Shown here in pieces: positions 1 through 8,504 of a DNA stretch of 64,000 nt. The notes under the pieces were generated by a model, which was given only the letters and a program-made list of their open reading frames with translations, made no database searches and was not told where the DNA came from. Origin of the DNA: Polaribacter sp. (lineage in GTDB: Bacteria; Bacteroidota; Bacteroidia; Flavobacteriales; Flavobacteriaceae); NCBI GenBank assembly GCA_029238315.1, contig JAQWGI010000016.1:50998-114997 (forward strand). Reading direction: 5' to 3'. Numbering within the stretch: position 1 is the first letter of the stretch; every line of letters starts with the position of its first letter. A program made the position numbers and the translations under genes.

Positions 1-2
1 AA

Positions 3-248
3 CTAATTGCTCCAAAAGGCGAATATGATTTTAAATTAGAAGATGAAGAAAATGCCATTAAAAATTGGGTAGCACAAAAAGTAGATCAACGAAATGCGTT
101 ATTACAAACCGATATTAACATCAATAAAAAAGTATATAACGATATTTCTGAAGAAGAAGAAATTTACAATTATAAACGGAAAAAAGCACGCGAACTCATG
201 CAATTACAAGCCGATGCTTTTTATAAGAAACAACAGAAAATGTTGTAA
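3..248 (+). CDS. 3' end of an unidentified protein (5' truncated by the window)
   Basis: An open frame enters from the left edge and runs 81 codons to TAA at 246-248. The visible residues are strongly charged and probably helical, with acidic stretches such as EDEENA and SEEEE followed by a Lys/Arg-rich tail ending KKQQKML. No domain, signal or membrane segment can be recognised in this fragment, so no function is assigned. It looks like a genuine coding end because the frame is uninterrupted from base 3 and is followed at once by repeat-type intergenic DNA. The longer 88-codon frame starting at 94 on the same strand overlaps it but reads Lys/Cys-rich sequence into the repeats and is a shadow. 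Confidence 0.6.
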   Translation, partial: LIAPKGEYDFKLEDEENAIKNWVAQKVDQRNALLQTDININKKVYNDISEEEEIYNYKRKKARELMQLQADAFYKKQQKML

Positions 249-254
249 TTTGTA

Positions 255-316
255 TTGTCAAGCTGAACTTGTTTCAGCTTCTCATAATAAGACTCCGAAA
301 CAAGTTCGGAATGACA
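255..316. repeat. Palindromic dispersed repeat (CTGAA...TTCAG family)
   Basis: Two small hairpin-capable units sit in tandem: AGCTGAACTTGTTTCAGCT and CCGAAACAAGTTCGG followed by AATGACA. Related units with CTGAA/TTCAG arms occur in this window near 5728, 11270, 14250, 14690 and 54030. Such elements are common between genes in Flavobacteriaceae. The unit just after the stop codon at 248 could also help terminate transcription, but there is no clear U-tract. Confidence 0.6.
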
Positions 317-352
317 GAAGATTGTCGTTTTATATTACTCTTAACAAACACA

Positions 353-445
353 AGCGTTAGCGATAGAAGCATTTGTTTGAGCTCTTTTTAATTTTTCTTT
401 AAAAAAGCGAGTGCGAAAAGCGCGACCTGAAAGGTAACGCCCGAT
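353..445 (+). repeat. Dispersed repeat, copy 1 (TTTGAGCTCTTTTT core)
   Basis: The stretch contains the core TTTGAGCTCTTTTT followed about 15 bases later by AAAAAGCGAGTG. A diverged copy in the opposite orientation lies at 1184-1263, so the pair brackets phnA. No coding frame is evident. I recognise the core as a recurring intergenic element of Flavobacteriaceae; its function is unknown. Confidence 0.55.
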
Positions 446-477
446 TTCTCGGGAATGACAAAGGTCTTCATAAAAAC

Positions 478-553
478 TTGTCACCTCGAGCGCAGTCGAG
501 AGGTCTTCGCTTTTAAAAAAAAAAATAGTTCTCGACTGCGCTCGAACTGACAA
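478..553. repeat. Inverted pair of CTCGAGCGCAGTCGAG-type repeats
   Basis: Arms of about 24 bases at 478-501 and 530-553 are inverted copies with a few mismatches, each containing TCGAGCGCAGTCGAGA, separated by an A-rich spacer. Each arm is itself partly palindromic. The structure ends 4 bases before the phnA stop codon, so it could fold behind phnA transcripts. A further copy lies at 57541-57570 and weaker relatives at 54070-54134 and 60158-60179. Confidence 0.65.
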
Positions 554-556
554 ATC

Positions 557-1147
557 TTACTCTTTCTCTGCCATTTTCTTAACGTAATCTGTAATAATTA
601 CAATTTGCGTTGGGCCAACTTTACCTTCAATAAATTTAGCATTTTCATGATCTAAAGAAATTCTTCGCACCGCAGTTCCTTGTTTTGCAACCATACTAGA
701 GCCTTTTACCTTTAAATCTTTGATTAAAACAACCGAATCTCCAGCTTGTAAAATAGCGCCGTTTGCATCTCTATGAATTACCTTTTCACTTTCGTCTAAA
801 TGATCTCCAGATTCTTTCGCGTAACGCAAATCATCATCTTCTAAATACATCATATCTAACAAATCTTGCGGCCAACCTTCTTTACGCAAACGAGATAACA
901 TTCTCCAAGCAATCACTTTTACGGCTCTAAATTCACTCCACATAGAGTCATTTAAACAGCGCCAATGATTTGCATCTGTATTTTCTGGGTTTTCAATCTG
1001 ATCAACACAAGTTTCACAAGCCAATAAACTTCCATCAATTCCACCTGTTGATGTTGGTTTTACTTCGTAAATTGATAAATTAGTTGTTGAAGTACATAAT
1101 TCGCATTGATTTCCACTTCTATTTTCTAAATCTTGTTGTAAACTCAT
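557..1147 (-). CDS. phnA: PhnA domain protein (YjdM-like zinc-ribbon protein)
   Basis: The 196-residue product has the PhnA layout. An N-terminal zinc ribbon has cysteine pairs C15-x2-C18 and C44-x2-C47, there is a middle helical part, and a C-terminal SH3/KOW-like barrel begins around DSVVLIKDLKVKG and contains GTAVRRISL. PhnA was named from the E. coli phosphonate gene region, but it is not needed for phosphonate cleavage and no phn pathway genes are present here. The biochemical role is therefore open; a metal- or nucleic-acid-binding regulator is a guess. The gene stands alone between two inverted repeat elements, with ATG at 1147 and no good alternative start. Confidence 0.85.
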   Translation of the reverse strand: MSLQQDLENRSGNQCELCTSTTNLSIYEVKPTSTGGIDGSLLACETCVDQIENPENTDANHWRCLNDSMWSEFRAVKVIAWRMLSRLRKEGWPQDLLDMMYLEDDDLRYAKESGDHLDESEKVIHRDANGAILQAGDSVVLIKDLKVKGSSMVAKQGTAVRRISLDHENAKFIEGKVGPTQIVIITDYVKKMAEKE

Positions 1148-1183
1148 TTTTTTATTTTATTATGATGTAAAAATACTATTATT

Positions 1184-1263
1184 TGAAGCTATTTCCTGCT
1201 TTCTCTACTCGCTTTTTTTCATTCTTCAAAAAGAGCTCAAACACGCCGTTCAATCAGGGCTAA
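1184..1263 (-). repeat. Dispersed repeat, copy 2 (inverted relative to copy 1)
   Basis: Read on the minus strand it has the same TTTGAGCTCTTTTT core as the copy at 353-445, followed by AAAAAGCGAGTAG and then AAAGCAGGAAATAGC. It lies in the gap between the adenine deaminase stop and the phnA start, so it probably lies in the phnA leader or promoter region. Confidence 0.55.
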
Positions 1264-1296
1264 ACTTGCTTATTTACTTTTGGTTTTTAATTAAAA

Positions 1297-2919
1297 TTAT
1301 TCAATTTCTAGCGAAGTAAACTGAAAAGAATCTCCATCAAACAATCCTTTATCAGATAATTTTAAAGATGGAATTACCAACAACGCCATAAACGATAAAC
1401 TCATGTAAGGCGCACGCAATTTACTACCCATTTGTTTTGCCATTGCGTCTAATGCTGCATACGATTTCCCAATTTCTTCAGCAGATAAATCAGACATAAT
1501 TCCGGCAACTGGCAACGATACTATTTTTTCTTCCGATTCGTTTACAGCGCATATTCCACCTTTATTTTTGATAATTAAATTAACTGCTTTACAAATGTCC
1601 TCTTCAGAAACACCAACTGCTATAATATTATGAGAATCGTGCCCAACAGAACTTGCAATAGCACCTTCTTTAATTCCGAAATTCTTGATAAATGCAATTG
1701 CTGGCACATCATTTTTATAGCGATTTACAACCGTCATTTTTAAAACATCAGTTGCTGTATTTGAAACTAAGTTTCCGTTTTCAATTAACGAATCTACTGT
1801 AATTTGATTGGTAACCAATTCGCCATCTAAAGCTTCAATAACACGAATCTTTTTTGCATCAGATTCAAATCTAAAATCAGAAATTGTTTTATAATCGGTG
1901 TTAAAATTATTCAACACTTCAAAAGCTACAGATTTCACAAAAGAATTGCCATTTTTGGCAACTAAGTCACCATTTATATACGTTTCTAAGACTTTAAATT
2001 TTTCTAAATCTTCTACAACAATAAAATCTGCAAAATCGTCTTTTTGTAACAAACCAACATCCAACTTATAATGCTTAACCGGATTTACACACGCAGCTTG
2101 TAACACTTTAAAAACATCAATTCCTTTTGCAACTGCTCTTTCACACAATTGATTGATATGCCCTAACAACAAATCGTCTGGATGTTTATCATCAGAACAA
2201 AATAGCATGTTTTCAAAATGCTCTGGTAATAAATCAATCAACGCATCAAAGTTTTTTGCAGCAGAACCTTCTCTGATAATTACCTTCATTCCTTTCTGTA
2301 ATTTCTCTAATGCTTCCTCATAGGTAAAACATTCGTGATCTGTAGAAATTCCGGCAGCAATATATTTAGTAATGTCATTCCCTCTTATACCTGGCGCATG
2401 CCCATCAATGGGTTTGTTATTATTTTTAGCGTATTCAATTTTCTTTAACACCTCTTCATCATCAAACAAAACACCTGGATAATTCATCATTTCGGCCAAA
2501 TATTTAATGTCCGGATTTTCCATCATCAATTGAATATCTTGAGAATCGATAATTGCACCAGCACTTTCAAAAGATGTTGCTGGCACACAACTTGGCGCGC
2601 CAAAATTAAATTTTAACGGAACCTTTTTTCCGTTTTCTATCATAAAATTGACTCCTTTTACACCCAACACATTGGCAATTTCGTGTGGGTCAGAAACGGT
2701 TGCCACTGTTCCGTGTACAACAGCAATTTTCGCAAATTCAGACGGAACCAACATGGAGCTTTCTATGTGAATATGCGCATCTACAAAGCCTGGTAAAATG
2801 TAATTTTCTACAAAGTGATTTGACTTTCTAACAGCTTTAATTTTTCCGTTTTTAACTTCAACTTCGCCTTTAAAAATCGCTTTGTTTTGTATATCGACAA
2901 TATTCCCTTGAACTATCAT
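1297..2919 (-). CDS. ade: Adenine deaminase
   Basis: This amidohydrolase converts adenine to hypoxanthine and ammonia in purine salvage. After an N-terminal beta-sandwich the metal-binding start of the TIM barrel is visible as [13 protein letters not shown] (H49 and H51), a signature that separates Ade from other amidohydrolases. Later come DHEC and SDDKHPDD, and the C-terminal half has the VGHDSHNI motif. Length with the start used here is 540 residues, normal for the family. A longer frame to 3048 exists, but its extra 43 residues have no homology feel and would overlap the divergent gene at 2999. The ATG at 2919 begins MIVQGNIVD and sits 17 bases below a -7 box. Confidence 0.93.
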   Translation of the reverse strand: MIVQGNIVDIQNKAIFKGEVEVKNGKIKAVRKSNHFVENYILPGFVDAHIHIESSMLVPSEFAKIAVVHGTVATVSDPHEIANVLGVKGVNFMIENGKKVPLKFNFGAPSCVPATSFESAGAIIDSQDIQLMMENPDIKYLAEMMNYPGVLFDDEEVLKKIEYAKNNNKPIDGHAPGIRGNDITKYIAAGISTDHECFTYEEALEKLQKGMKVIIREGSAAKNFDALIDLLPEHFENMLFCSDDKHPDDLLLGHINQLCERAVAKGIDVFKVLQAACVNPVKHYKLDVGLLQKDDFADFIVVEDLEKFKVLETYINGDLVAKNGNSFVKSVAFEVLNNFNTDYKTISDFRFESDAKKIRVIEALDGELVTNQITVDSLIENGNLVSNTATDVLKMTVVNRYKNDVPAIAFIKNFGIKEGAIASSVGHDSHNIIAVGVSEEDICKAVNLIIKNKGGICAVNESEEKIVSLPVAGIMSDLSAEEIGKSYAALDAMAKQMGSKLRAPYMSLSFMALLVIPSLKLSDKGLFDGDSFQFTSLEIE

Positions 2920-2936
2920 TTTAAACTTATTTGTAG

Positions 2937-2944
2937 CAAACTTA
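2937..2944 (-). promoter_or_regulatory. -7 promoter box TAAGTTTG for ade
   Basis: The minus strand reads TAAGTTTG, matching the Bacteroidetes TAnnTTTG element, with its downstream edge 17 bases from the ade ATG. This spacing supports the shorter ade start. Confidence 0.55.
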
Positions 2945-2987
2945 CAAAGAATAGAAAAGGATTTTGTAAATTCTAAATAGAATTTTC

Positions 2988-2995
2988 TATTTTTG
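2988..2995 (+). promoter_or_regulatory. -7 promoter box TATTTTTG for the M23 peptidase gene
   Basis: An exact TAnnTTTG match ends only three bases before the ATG at 2999. If used, transcription would start at or inside the start codon, giving a leaderless mRNA. Confidence 0.45.
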
Positions 2996-2998
2996 ATT

Positions 2999-3697
2999 AT
3001 GGATAAAAAACAGGCATCGCTTAAGTTTAAAAACTGGTCTAAAAACAATCAGTTTTCTTTAAAAAATTTGTTTCCAACAATTAACAAAAGTGAAACTATT
3101 CATATTGATTTAAGTATCAATAATACCAATGTTAAAACTGAAGCCGAATTTAACAATCCTGCTTTTTTTGAAGCTAAATTAGCTGATATACAAGAAAAAA
3201 ATCCAAGTAAAATTATTGCTGGCGGTTATTTAGAAAAACGTGCTTTATATACTTCTGATATTTACAACTCAGAAAATTCAACAGAAAAAAGAAACATTCA
3301 TTTAGGTATAGATTATTGGCTACCAAAAAACACACCAATTCACGCACCTTTTAATGGAGAAATTATGTGTGCAGTTCATCAAAAATCTTTTAAGGGTTAT
3401 GGTGGTTTTATCATTTTAAAACACACTTTTTCTGATATTGAATTTTATACTTTATATGGACATCTTTCTGCTAAAAGCATTCTAAAATATAAAAAAGGGG
3501 ATACAATTAATAAAGATCAAGAAATTGGTCTTTTAGGAAATTATTCAGAAAACGGTGAGTGGGTTCCTCATTTGCATTTTCAGGTGATGCTGTCGCTTTT
3601 AAATTATAAAAATGATTTTCCTGGGGTTGTCTTAGAAAGCGAAATCAACTTTTGGAAAACTATTTGCCCAAATCCTAAACTACTTTTTAAATCTTAA
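2999..3697 (+). CDS. M23 (LytM-type) metallopeptidase domain protein
   Basis: Residues from about 99 to 230 form a LytM fold with the zinc site H101-x3-D105 (HLGIDYW), H155 (TLYGHLS) and H191-x-H193 (PHLHFQ). The family normally cleaves peptidoglycan cross-links or binds them. The block [18 protein letters not shown], the [10 protein letters not shown] segment and the tail with DFPGV and CPNP closely resemble the M23 module found between an APH kinase and a class III aminotransferase in large fusion proteins, rather than secreted LytM enzymes. There is no signal peptide, which also points to a cytoplasmic role. ATG at 2999 is chosen over TTG at 2993. The gene is followed after 14 bases by an acetyltransferase gene. 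Confidence 0.8.
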   Translation: MDKKQASLKFKNWSKNNQFSLKNLFPTINKSETIHIDLSINNTNVKTEAEFNNPAFFEAKLADIQEKNPSKIIAGGYLEKRALYTSDIYNSENSTEKRNIHLGIDYWLPKNTPIHAPFNGEIMCAVHQKSFKGYGGFIILKHTFSDIEFYTLYGHLSAKSILKYKKGDTINKDQEIGLLGNYSENGEWVPHLHFQVMLSLLNYKNDFPGVVLESEINFWKTICPNPKLLFKS

Positions 3698-3711
3698 TCA
3701 TTAAAACATAA

Positions 3712-4185
3712 ATGAGTCCAATTATCAGAGAAGCTACAAAAAAAGATTTACCTGTATTAAATTCCTTTATGGATGCTTTGGTAGACGTAGAACGATCAAT
3801 GGACACAACGCTTAAAGATGGAAAAATTGTTTATTATGATTTGGAAGGCTTTATTAAAAGTAAGCATGCAATTTTATATGTTATAGAACTCAATACTGAG
3901 ATTGTTGCCTCTGGTTATGCAAAAATCAACTTAGACAAAACATACTTAAAACATGATAAACATGCCTATTTAGGCTTTATGTATGTAAAAGAAAAACATC
4001 GTGGAAACGGTTACAATAAATTAATTGTTGATGCTTTATTAACTTGGTCAAAAGAAAAAAACATTAGCGAAATTAGATTAGATGTTTACAATTCTAATCC
4101 ATCTGCAATTAGAGCTTATGAAAAAGTTGGTTTTAAAAAGCACATGCTTAAAATGCGAATGGATATCAATGATTTAGAAAATTAA
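3712..4185 (+). CDS. GNAT family N-acetyltransferase
   Basis: The 157-residue protein shows the acetyl-CoA site of the GNAT fold: beta-strand LGFMYVKEKHRGNGYNKLIVD, with the R-x2-x-G-x motif at R97-G98-N99-G100, then the late motif NPSAIRAYEKVGF. The acceptor substrate cannot be read from the sequence. It probably forms an operon with the M23 gene just upstream (14-base gap), which may mean the two modify the same small molecule or peptide. It converges on the next gene with a four-base overlap. Confidence 0.82.
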   Translation: MSPIIREATKKDLPVLNSFMDALVDVERSMDTTLKDGKIVYYDLEGFIKSKHAILYVIELNTEIVASGYAKINLDKTYLKHDKHAYLGFMYVKEKHRGNGYNKLIVDALLTWSKEKNISEIRLDVYNSNPSAIRAYEKVGFKKHMLKMRMDINDLEN

Positions 4186-5429
4186 AACTTTCTATCCGGA
4201 TGAAATGGATTCAAATCTAAACTGGTCTTTTTCTCAGAAATAATCTCAGAAACCAATTTTCCCGTTGCGGGTCCTAAACTCCAACCCATCATTGCATGAC
4301 CCGTTGCAATTGTTAAATTATTACACTTTAAAGATTTACCAATAAACGGCAAACCGTCTGGCGAACATGGTCTTAATCCACATTGAGCATCATTTTTTTC
4401 AGCTTCAGAAACTTTTAACCCTTTATAAAAACTTTCTCCTGCTTTTGCAATTGCATTCACACGCACTGGATTTATATCATGATTTATGCCTCCTATTTCC
4501 ATCGTTCCTGCAAATCTTGTAAAACCATTCATGGGTGTTACAGCAACCTTTGCCTCTAATAAAATAGTTGGAATTGTAATTCCTGTTTCTTTTTTTAAGT
4601 TTATTCGATATCCTTTTCCAGCCTGAATTAATAGTTTTAAACCTAACTTTTTAGATAATAACGGACTCCAACTTCCTGCTGCTAACACAACTTGATCCAC
4701 AACAATTTCTCTTTTGTTTGTAATAAGTTTTGAAATTATTTTATTAGATATCTCAAGATCTTCCACTTCTTCTTTTGCTAAAATTTTAACGCCTAATTTT
4801 TTCAACTGCGCTAACATTTTTGGCATAAAATCTGAAGGGGTTGTATGAGCGTCACAATCATAAAAAACACCCCCTTTAACATCAAGATTGGCATTTGGTT
4901 CTCTTTTTTTTATCTCTTCTTTGGTTAACATTTCTGCATTTAAACCAGCTTCAATTAATCGTTGACCAACTTTCCATTCTGCTTCTCCAGCTTTATCAGT
5001 TTTATATGCCATTAATAAACCTTTACGCTCATAATGAAAGTCAAATTCTTTTGAAGCTTTTAAATCGTCATACAAATCTCTACTCAATAAATTGATGTCT
5101 CTTATGACAGAAATTGAGCTTTCTACTTTTTTTGCATTTGCAGATTTTTTAAATGCTAAAGACCATTTTAAAAACTCAGCATCCAATCTTGGTTTTACAT
5201 AAAACGGACTCTCAGAATTAAACATCCATTTAATTCCTTTTGTAATGATTCCTGGAGCCGCTAAAGATATTATATGACTTGGCGTTAAATATCCAGCATT
5301 TACAAAAGAAGCACCGCTTGTAAAATCAGACTTATCAATTACAGTAACTTCGTGCCCTTCTTTTTGCAAATAATAGGCAGAACATAAACCAATAATTCCA
5401 CCACCAATAATGACTATTTTTTTTGACAT
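4182..5429 (-). CDS. FAD-dependent D-amino acid dehydrogenase, probable D-hydroxyproline dehydrogenase
   Basis: This DAO/DadA-type flavoenzyme has the dinucleotide-binding start IVIIGGGIIGLCSAYYL (glycines 9-11 and 14). It also has the C-terminal FAD-contact region with GLRPCSPDGLPFIG and ATGHAMMGWSLGPATG. In this neighbourhood it most likely oxidises cis-4-hydroxy-D-proline to pyrroline-4-hydroxy-2-carboxylate, step two of hydroxyproline breakdown, passing electrons to the respiratory chain. Family membership is clear. The substrate is inferred from adjacent epimerase, deaminase and semialdehyde dehydrogenase genes. At 415 residues it is standard length, with ATG at 5429 right after the broken DUF3781 gene. 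Confidence 0.85.
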   Translation of the reverse strand: MSKKIVIIGGGIIGLCSAYYLQKEGHEVTVIDKSDFTSGASFVNAGYLTPSHIISLAAPGIITKGIKWMFNSESPFYVKPRLDAEFLKWSLAFKKSANAKKVESSISVIRDINLLSRDLYDDLKASKEFDFHYERKGLLMAYKTDKAGEAEWKVGQRLIEAGLNAEMLTKEEIKKREPNANLDVKGGVFYDCDAHTTPSDFMPKMLAQLKKLGVKILAKEEVEDLEISNKIISKLITNKREIVVDQVVLAAGSWSPLLSKKLGLKLLIQAGKGYRINLKKETGITIPTILLEAKVAVTPMNGFTRFAGTMEIGGINHDINPVRVNAIAKAGESFYKGLKVSEAEKNDAQCGLRPCSPDGLPFIGKSLKCNNLTIATGHAMMGWSLGPATGKLVSEIISEKKTSLDLNPFHPDRKF

Positions 5430-5442
5430 TTTACATGTTAAT

Positions 5443-5697
5443 TTAAACGTTGTCTACTGTGATAATTCTAAATGTGTTTGAGTTCACAGTAATTTTAATT
5501 TTATACTGATTGTTTGTGACGTAAAAATTCTTTCCCTTTTTCTCAAAAAACTTTACATCCGTTTCTTTCAGTACTTTTTCAATCAAAGTTTCACTTTCTT
5601 TTCTCGAAAAATTTACTTCTAACTTTTTATTAATTCGATTGTAAACAAACTACATACAACAATGTCTTTTTAGAATTTTTGCTTTGTTTTCTTTCAT
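5443..5697 (-). pseudogene. DUF3781-like gene interrupted by an in-frame TAG
   Basis: Reading the minus strand from ATG at 5697 gives 15 codons, a TAG at 5650-5652, then 68 more codons in the same frame to TAA at 5443-5445. The downstream part contains EKKGKNFYVTN and ITVNSNTFRIITVD. I recognise these as the conserved core of DUF3781 (GKNWYV... ITVNAHSYTIITA in other bacteria). The segment before the stop (ILKRHCCM) and after it (FVYNRINKKLEV) align in order with the family, so a single base change has probably killed the gene. No ATG follows the stop before the conserved part. It lies 13 bases before the dehydrogenase start and may be co-transcribed. A sequencing error is the alternative. 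Confidence 0.65.
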
Positions 5698-5714
5698 TTT
5701 TTTTTAAAATTTAT

Positions 5715-5760
5715 GAGATTCTGAATACTGAAATAAATTCAGCACACGCAAGTTCAGAAT
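5715..5760. repeat. Palindromic dispersed repeat (CTGAA...TTCAG family)
   Basis: It contains the hairpin CTGAAATAAATTCAG at 5728-5742 followed by a second CAAGTTCAG half. It is a diverged relative of the 38-bp elements at 11267 and 14238. It lies between the epimerase stop codon and the broken DUF3781 gene. Confidence 0.6.
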
Positions 5761-5775
5761 AATTTAATTCTAAAA

Positions 5776-6786
5776 TTAAATTACCTGAAATCCATGTGCG
5801 TACGGATCCTCTTCATCATCAATTACTATCGTATTATAACCATATACTTTTGCCCAACCTTGAATACTCGGAATAATTGCAGGTTTTCCGTTTAACATAG
5901 TTTCTTCTTCTACGCAACCAATAAATTTACTTCCTATAAAACTTTCGTGGATAAATTGTTCTCCTAATTTCAACTTTCCTTTTGCATGTAATTGTGCAAT
6001 TCTGGCAGAAGTTCCTGTTCCGCACGGACTTCTATCAATGGCTTTATCGCCATAAAAAACGGCATTTCTTCCAGATGATGTTGGGTCAATCGGATTTCCA
6101 GTCCACAATAAATGTGTTACATCTTTAATCGTTTCATTTTCTGGATGGATAAATTGATTTTGATATTTCTCATTGATTCTATCTCGAACAACTTGCGAAT
6201 ATTGAATGATTTTTGATGCTGTAAAATCGTGAATTCCAGAAAAGTTTTTCTGAGGGTCTACAATCGCATAGTAATTTCCACCATAAGCTACATCAAAAGT
6301 AATTTCTCCTAATTCTGGACAATCAATCTTTAAACCTTCTGCTGCCAAATAACTTTTTACATTGGTTAATTTTACCCAATCAACTTTCTTTCCAGTTTGA
6401 CCGTATTCAATTTGAACCAAACCAGCTGGCGCTTCCATTTTTATTTTTCCAGGAATTTTAGGTGTAATCAAACCTTCTTCAATGGCGATGGTAATCGTAC
6501 CAATTGTTCCATGTCCGCACATTGGTAAACAACCAGAAGTTTCTATAAATAAGATTGCAAAATCGTTTTTTGGATTGTGTGGCGGAAACAAAATACTACC
6601 ACTCATCATATCATGACCACGAGGTTCAAACATCAACCCTTTTCGAATCCAATCATATTCTTTTAAAAAATGTTGGCGTTTTTCACTCATTGTTTTCCCA
6701 ACTAAATTGGGGCCACCTTCGGTAATTACTCTTACAGGGTTTCCGCAAGTATGCGCATCAATACATTTAAAAACTGTTTTACTCAT
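5776..6786 (-). CDS. 4-hydroxyproline 2-epimerase (proline racemase family)
   Basis: The enzyme inverts C2 of trans-4-hydroxy-L-proline to give cis-4-hydroxy-D-proline, the entry step of the pathway encoded here. Both catalytic cysteines of the two-base mechanism are present, in MCGHGTIG (Cys90) and SPCGTGTS (Cys255). That fits an epimerase or racemase and not the trans-3-hydroxyproline dehydratase branch, in which the second cysteine is replaced. Length is 336 residues. An ATG 15 bases upstream (6801) is possible, but the start at 6786 (MSKTVFKC) gives only an eight-base overlap with the upstream DUF885 gene, typical of translational coupling. Confidence 0.9.
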   Translation of the reverse strand: MSKTVFKCIDAHTCGNPVRVITEGGPNLVGKTMSEKRQHFLKEYDWIRKGLMFEPRGHDMMSGSILFPPHNPKNDFAILFIETSGCLPMCGHGTIGTITIAIEEGLITPKIPGKIKMEAPAGLVQIEYGQTGKKVDWVKLTNVKSYLAAEGLKIDCPELGEITFDVAYGGNYYAIVDPQKNFSGIHDFTASKIIQYSQVVRDRINEKYQNQFIHPENETIKDVTHLLWTGNPIDPTSSGRNAVFYGDKAIDRSPCGTGTSARIAQLHAKGKLKLGEQFIHESFIGSKFIGCVEEETMLNGKPAIIPSIQGWAKVYGYNTIVIDDEEDPYAHGFQVI

Positions 6787-8500
6787 TTTTATTTTTTTCA
6801 ATGTAATTTTCTATTCTTGATTCTAAAATTGATAATGTTACAGTTCCTTCTGCTAAAATTACTTCGTGAAACTTTCTAATGTCAAATTTATCTCCTAATG
6901 CTGTTTCTGCTTTTACTCGCATTTCACGGATTTTTATTTCACCCATTTTGTATGACAATGCTTGTCCTGGCCATGAAATATAACGATCTGTTTCTGTGTT
7001 AACTTCATGCATTGACAAGGCAGTATTTGACGCCATGTAATCAATCATTTGTTGACGTGTCCAACCTTTTGCGTGCACTCCAGTATCAACAACCAATCTA
7101 CAAGCACGCCACATTTCATAGGTTAATTGTCCAAATTTTTCATACGGAGTTGTGTAAATATTCATTTCTTCAACTAAGTATTCTGAGTACAATCCCCAAC
7201 CTTCTCCAAAAGCAGACAAGTATAAATTTCTTCGAAATCTAGGAATCGTTTTTGGTAACTCGTTATTCAAAGACATTTGTAAATGATGACCAGGAACGGC
7301 CTCATGCGCGGTTAAAGCCGGAATTGTATACAATGTTCTGCTTGGTAAATTATAGGTATTTACCCAATAAAAACCTGCAGTTGTTTCACTTCTAGACCCA
7401 GAATATCTTCCACCAGTATAATTGGGTGCAATTGCAGCCGGAACAGGAACAACTCCATATGGTTTTCTTGGCAATGTGATAAAATATTTAGGCAATTCGG
7501 CATCAATTCTTTTTGCAATATCTCTTGCAAACATTAATAACTCTTTAGGCGTTTTTGCATAGAATTGCTTATCTGTTCTTAAGAATTTTAAGAAATCTGA
7601 AAAACTTCCTTTAAAACCCAAGTCTTTAATGATTTGTTGCATTTCAGATTTGATTCTTGCCACTTCTTTCAATCCGATTTGATGAATATCGTCTGCTGTG
7701 TATTTTGTACTTGTTGTATAGAAATTGATTCTATTTTGATAAAATTCTTTTCCGTTTGGCGTTGTACTTACACCTAAACCTTTTCTTGTATTCGGAAAAT
7801 ATTCTTCCTCAAAAAATGTCCTAATTTTTTTATACTCGTCAATTGCATTTTTTTGAACACTAACTTTAGCAACTTTAATTATAGAGTCTTTTAATGCTAA
7901 TGAAAGTGAAGAAGGCAATTTTAAAAATGGTTTGTAAAACTCACTTTTTGTTACATCTGTAACAATATGTTTATTGTAGGTGTTTTCATATTTGTAGAAA
8001 ACTGCTTTTGGTTGAGAAACACCTTCTTTTACTCCTGCTCTTAATAAATTTAAATTATAAGCTACGCGTTGTGGTAATTTTTCTAACTGATTTAAATAAT
8101 CGATAAGTTTCTTTTTAGTATTAAAGTTCCGATTTGCTATTCTACTTAAGTTCAAATGAAAAGCAGATTCGTTTGTAATCGGATTTAAATACATTTTATA
8201 AGTATGTTGATCAATTTTATCTTGCAACACAAACTTTAATAATTCGGCTGAAATTTTATCTGTTTCTGATAAATCTTCTAAAGAAACCAACTCTAATTTT
8301 TCTTTTAAGTTTATTGCAAAATTAGATTCTGCTTGATAATATTTAATGGTGTTTTCTACAGAACCGTTTATATCAAACTCATGAACTCTGAATTTTTCAT
8401 ATTCAGCAATAATAGATTTTAAATCAGTATCTGTTGCTTCATTTTTACAAGACGAAAAACTTATTAAAAGTATCAGTCCAAAAAGTTTGATTATTCTCAT
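6779..8500 (-). CDS. DUF885 family lipoprotein, putative zinc peptidase
   Basis: The 573-residue protein starts with a lipoprotein signal ending in a lipobox-like SFSSC (Cys18), so it should be anchored in an envelope membrane. DUF885 proteins resemble M32/M3-like peptidases. The signature HEAVPGHH at 399-406 and the downstream acidic motif EGWGLYSEYL (from about 433) are both intact and would bind zinc. Catalytic activity has been shown for few members, so peptidase is a family-based inference. It sits inside the hydroxyproline operon, four bases after the aldehyde dehydrogenase gene, and overlaps the epimerase gene. A role in releasing hydroxyproline from collagen-type peptides is plausible but unproven. 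Confidence 0.85.
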   Translation of the reverse strand: MRIIKLFGLILLISFSSCKNEATDTDLKSIIAEYEKFRVHEFDINGSVENTIKYYQAESNFAINLKEKLELVSLEDLSETDKISAELLKFVLQDKIDQHTYKMYLNPITNESAFHLNLSRIANRNFNTKKKLIDYLNQLEKLPQRVAYNLNLLRAGVKEGVSQPKAVFYKYENTYNKHIVTDVTKSEFYKPFLKLPSSLSLALKDSIIKVAKVSVQKNAIDEYKKIRTFFEEEYFPNTRKGLGVSTTPNGKEFYQNRINFYTTSTKYTADDIHQIGLKEVARIKSEMQQIIKDLGFKGSFSDFLKFLRTDKQFYAKTPKELLMFARDIAKRIDAELPKYFITLPRKPYGVVPVPAAIAPNYTGGRYSGSRSETTAGFYWVNTYNLPSRTLYTIPALTAHEAVPGHHLQMSLNNELPKTIPRFRRNLYLSAFGEGWGLYSEYLVEEMNIYTTPYEKFGQLTYEMWRACRLVVDTGVHAKGWTRQQMIDYMASNTALSMHEVNTETDRYISWPGQALSYKMGEIKIREMRVKAETALGDKFDIRKFHEVILAEGTVTLSILESRIENYIEKNKNE

Positions 8501-8504
8501 AATT

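Noticed and set aside
94..360. An 88-codon frame at the left end as a gene
   Set aside because: It overlaps the continuous frame entering from base 3, is Lys/Cys-rich and ends in repeat DNA; the other frame has the better coding look.
341..553. A 70-codon minus-strand frame before phnA
   Set aside because: It is made almost entirely of the TCGAGCGCAGTCGA and TTTGAGCTC repeats, so it is repeat sequence read as protein.
3712..4185. The GNAT gene as part of the hydroxyproline pathway
   Set aside because: It lies on the opposite strand, pairs with the M23 gene, and no step in the pathway needs acetylation.
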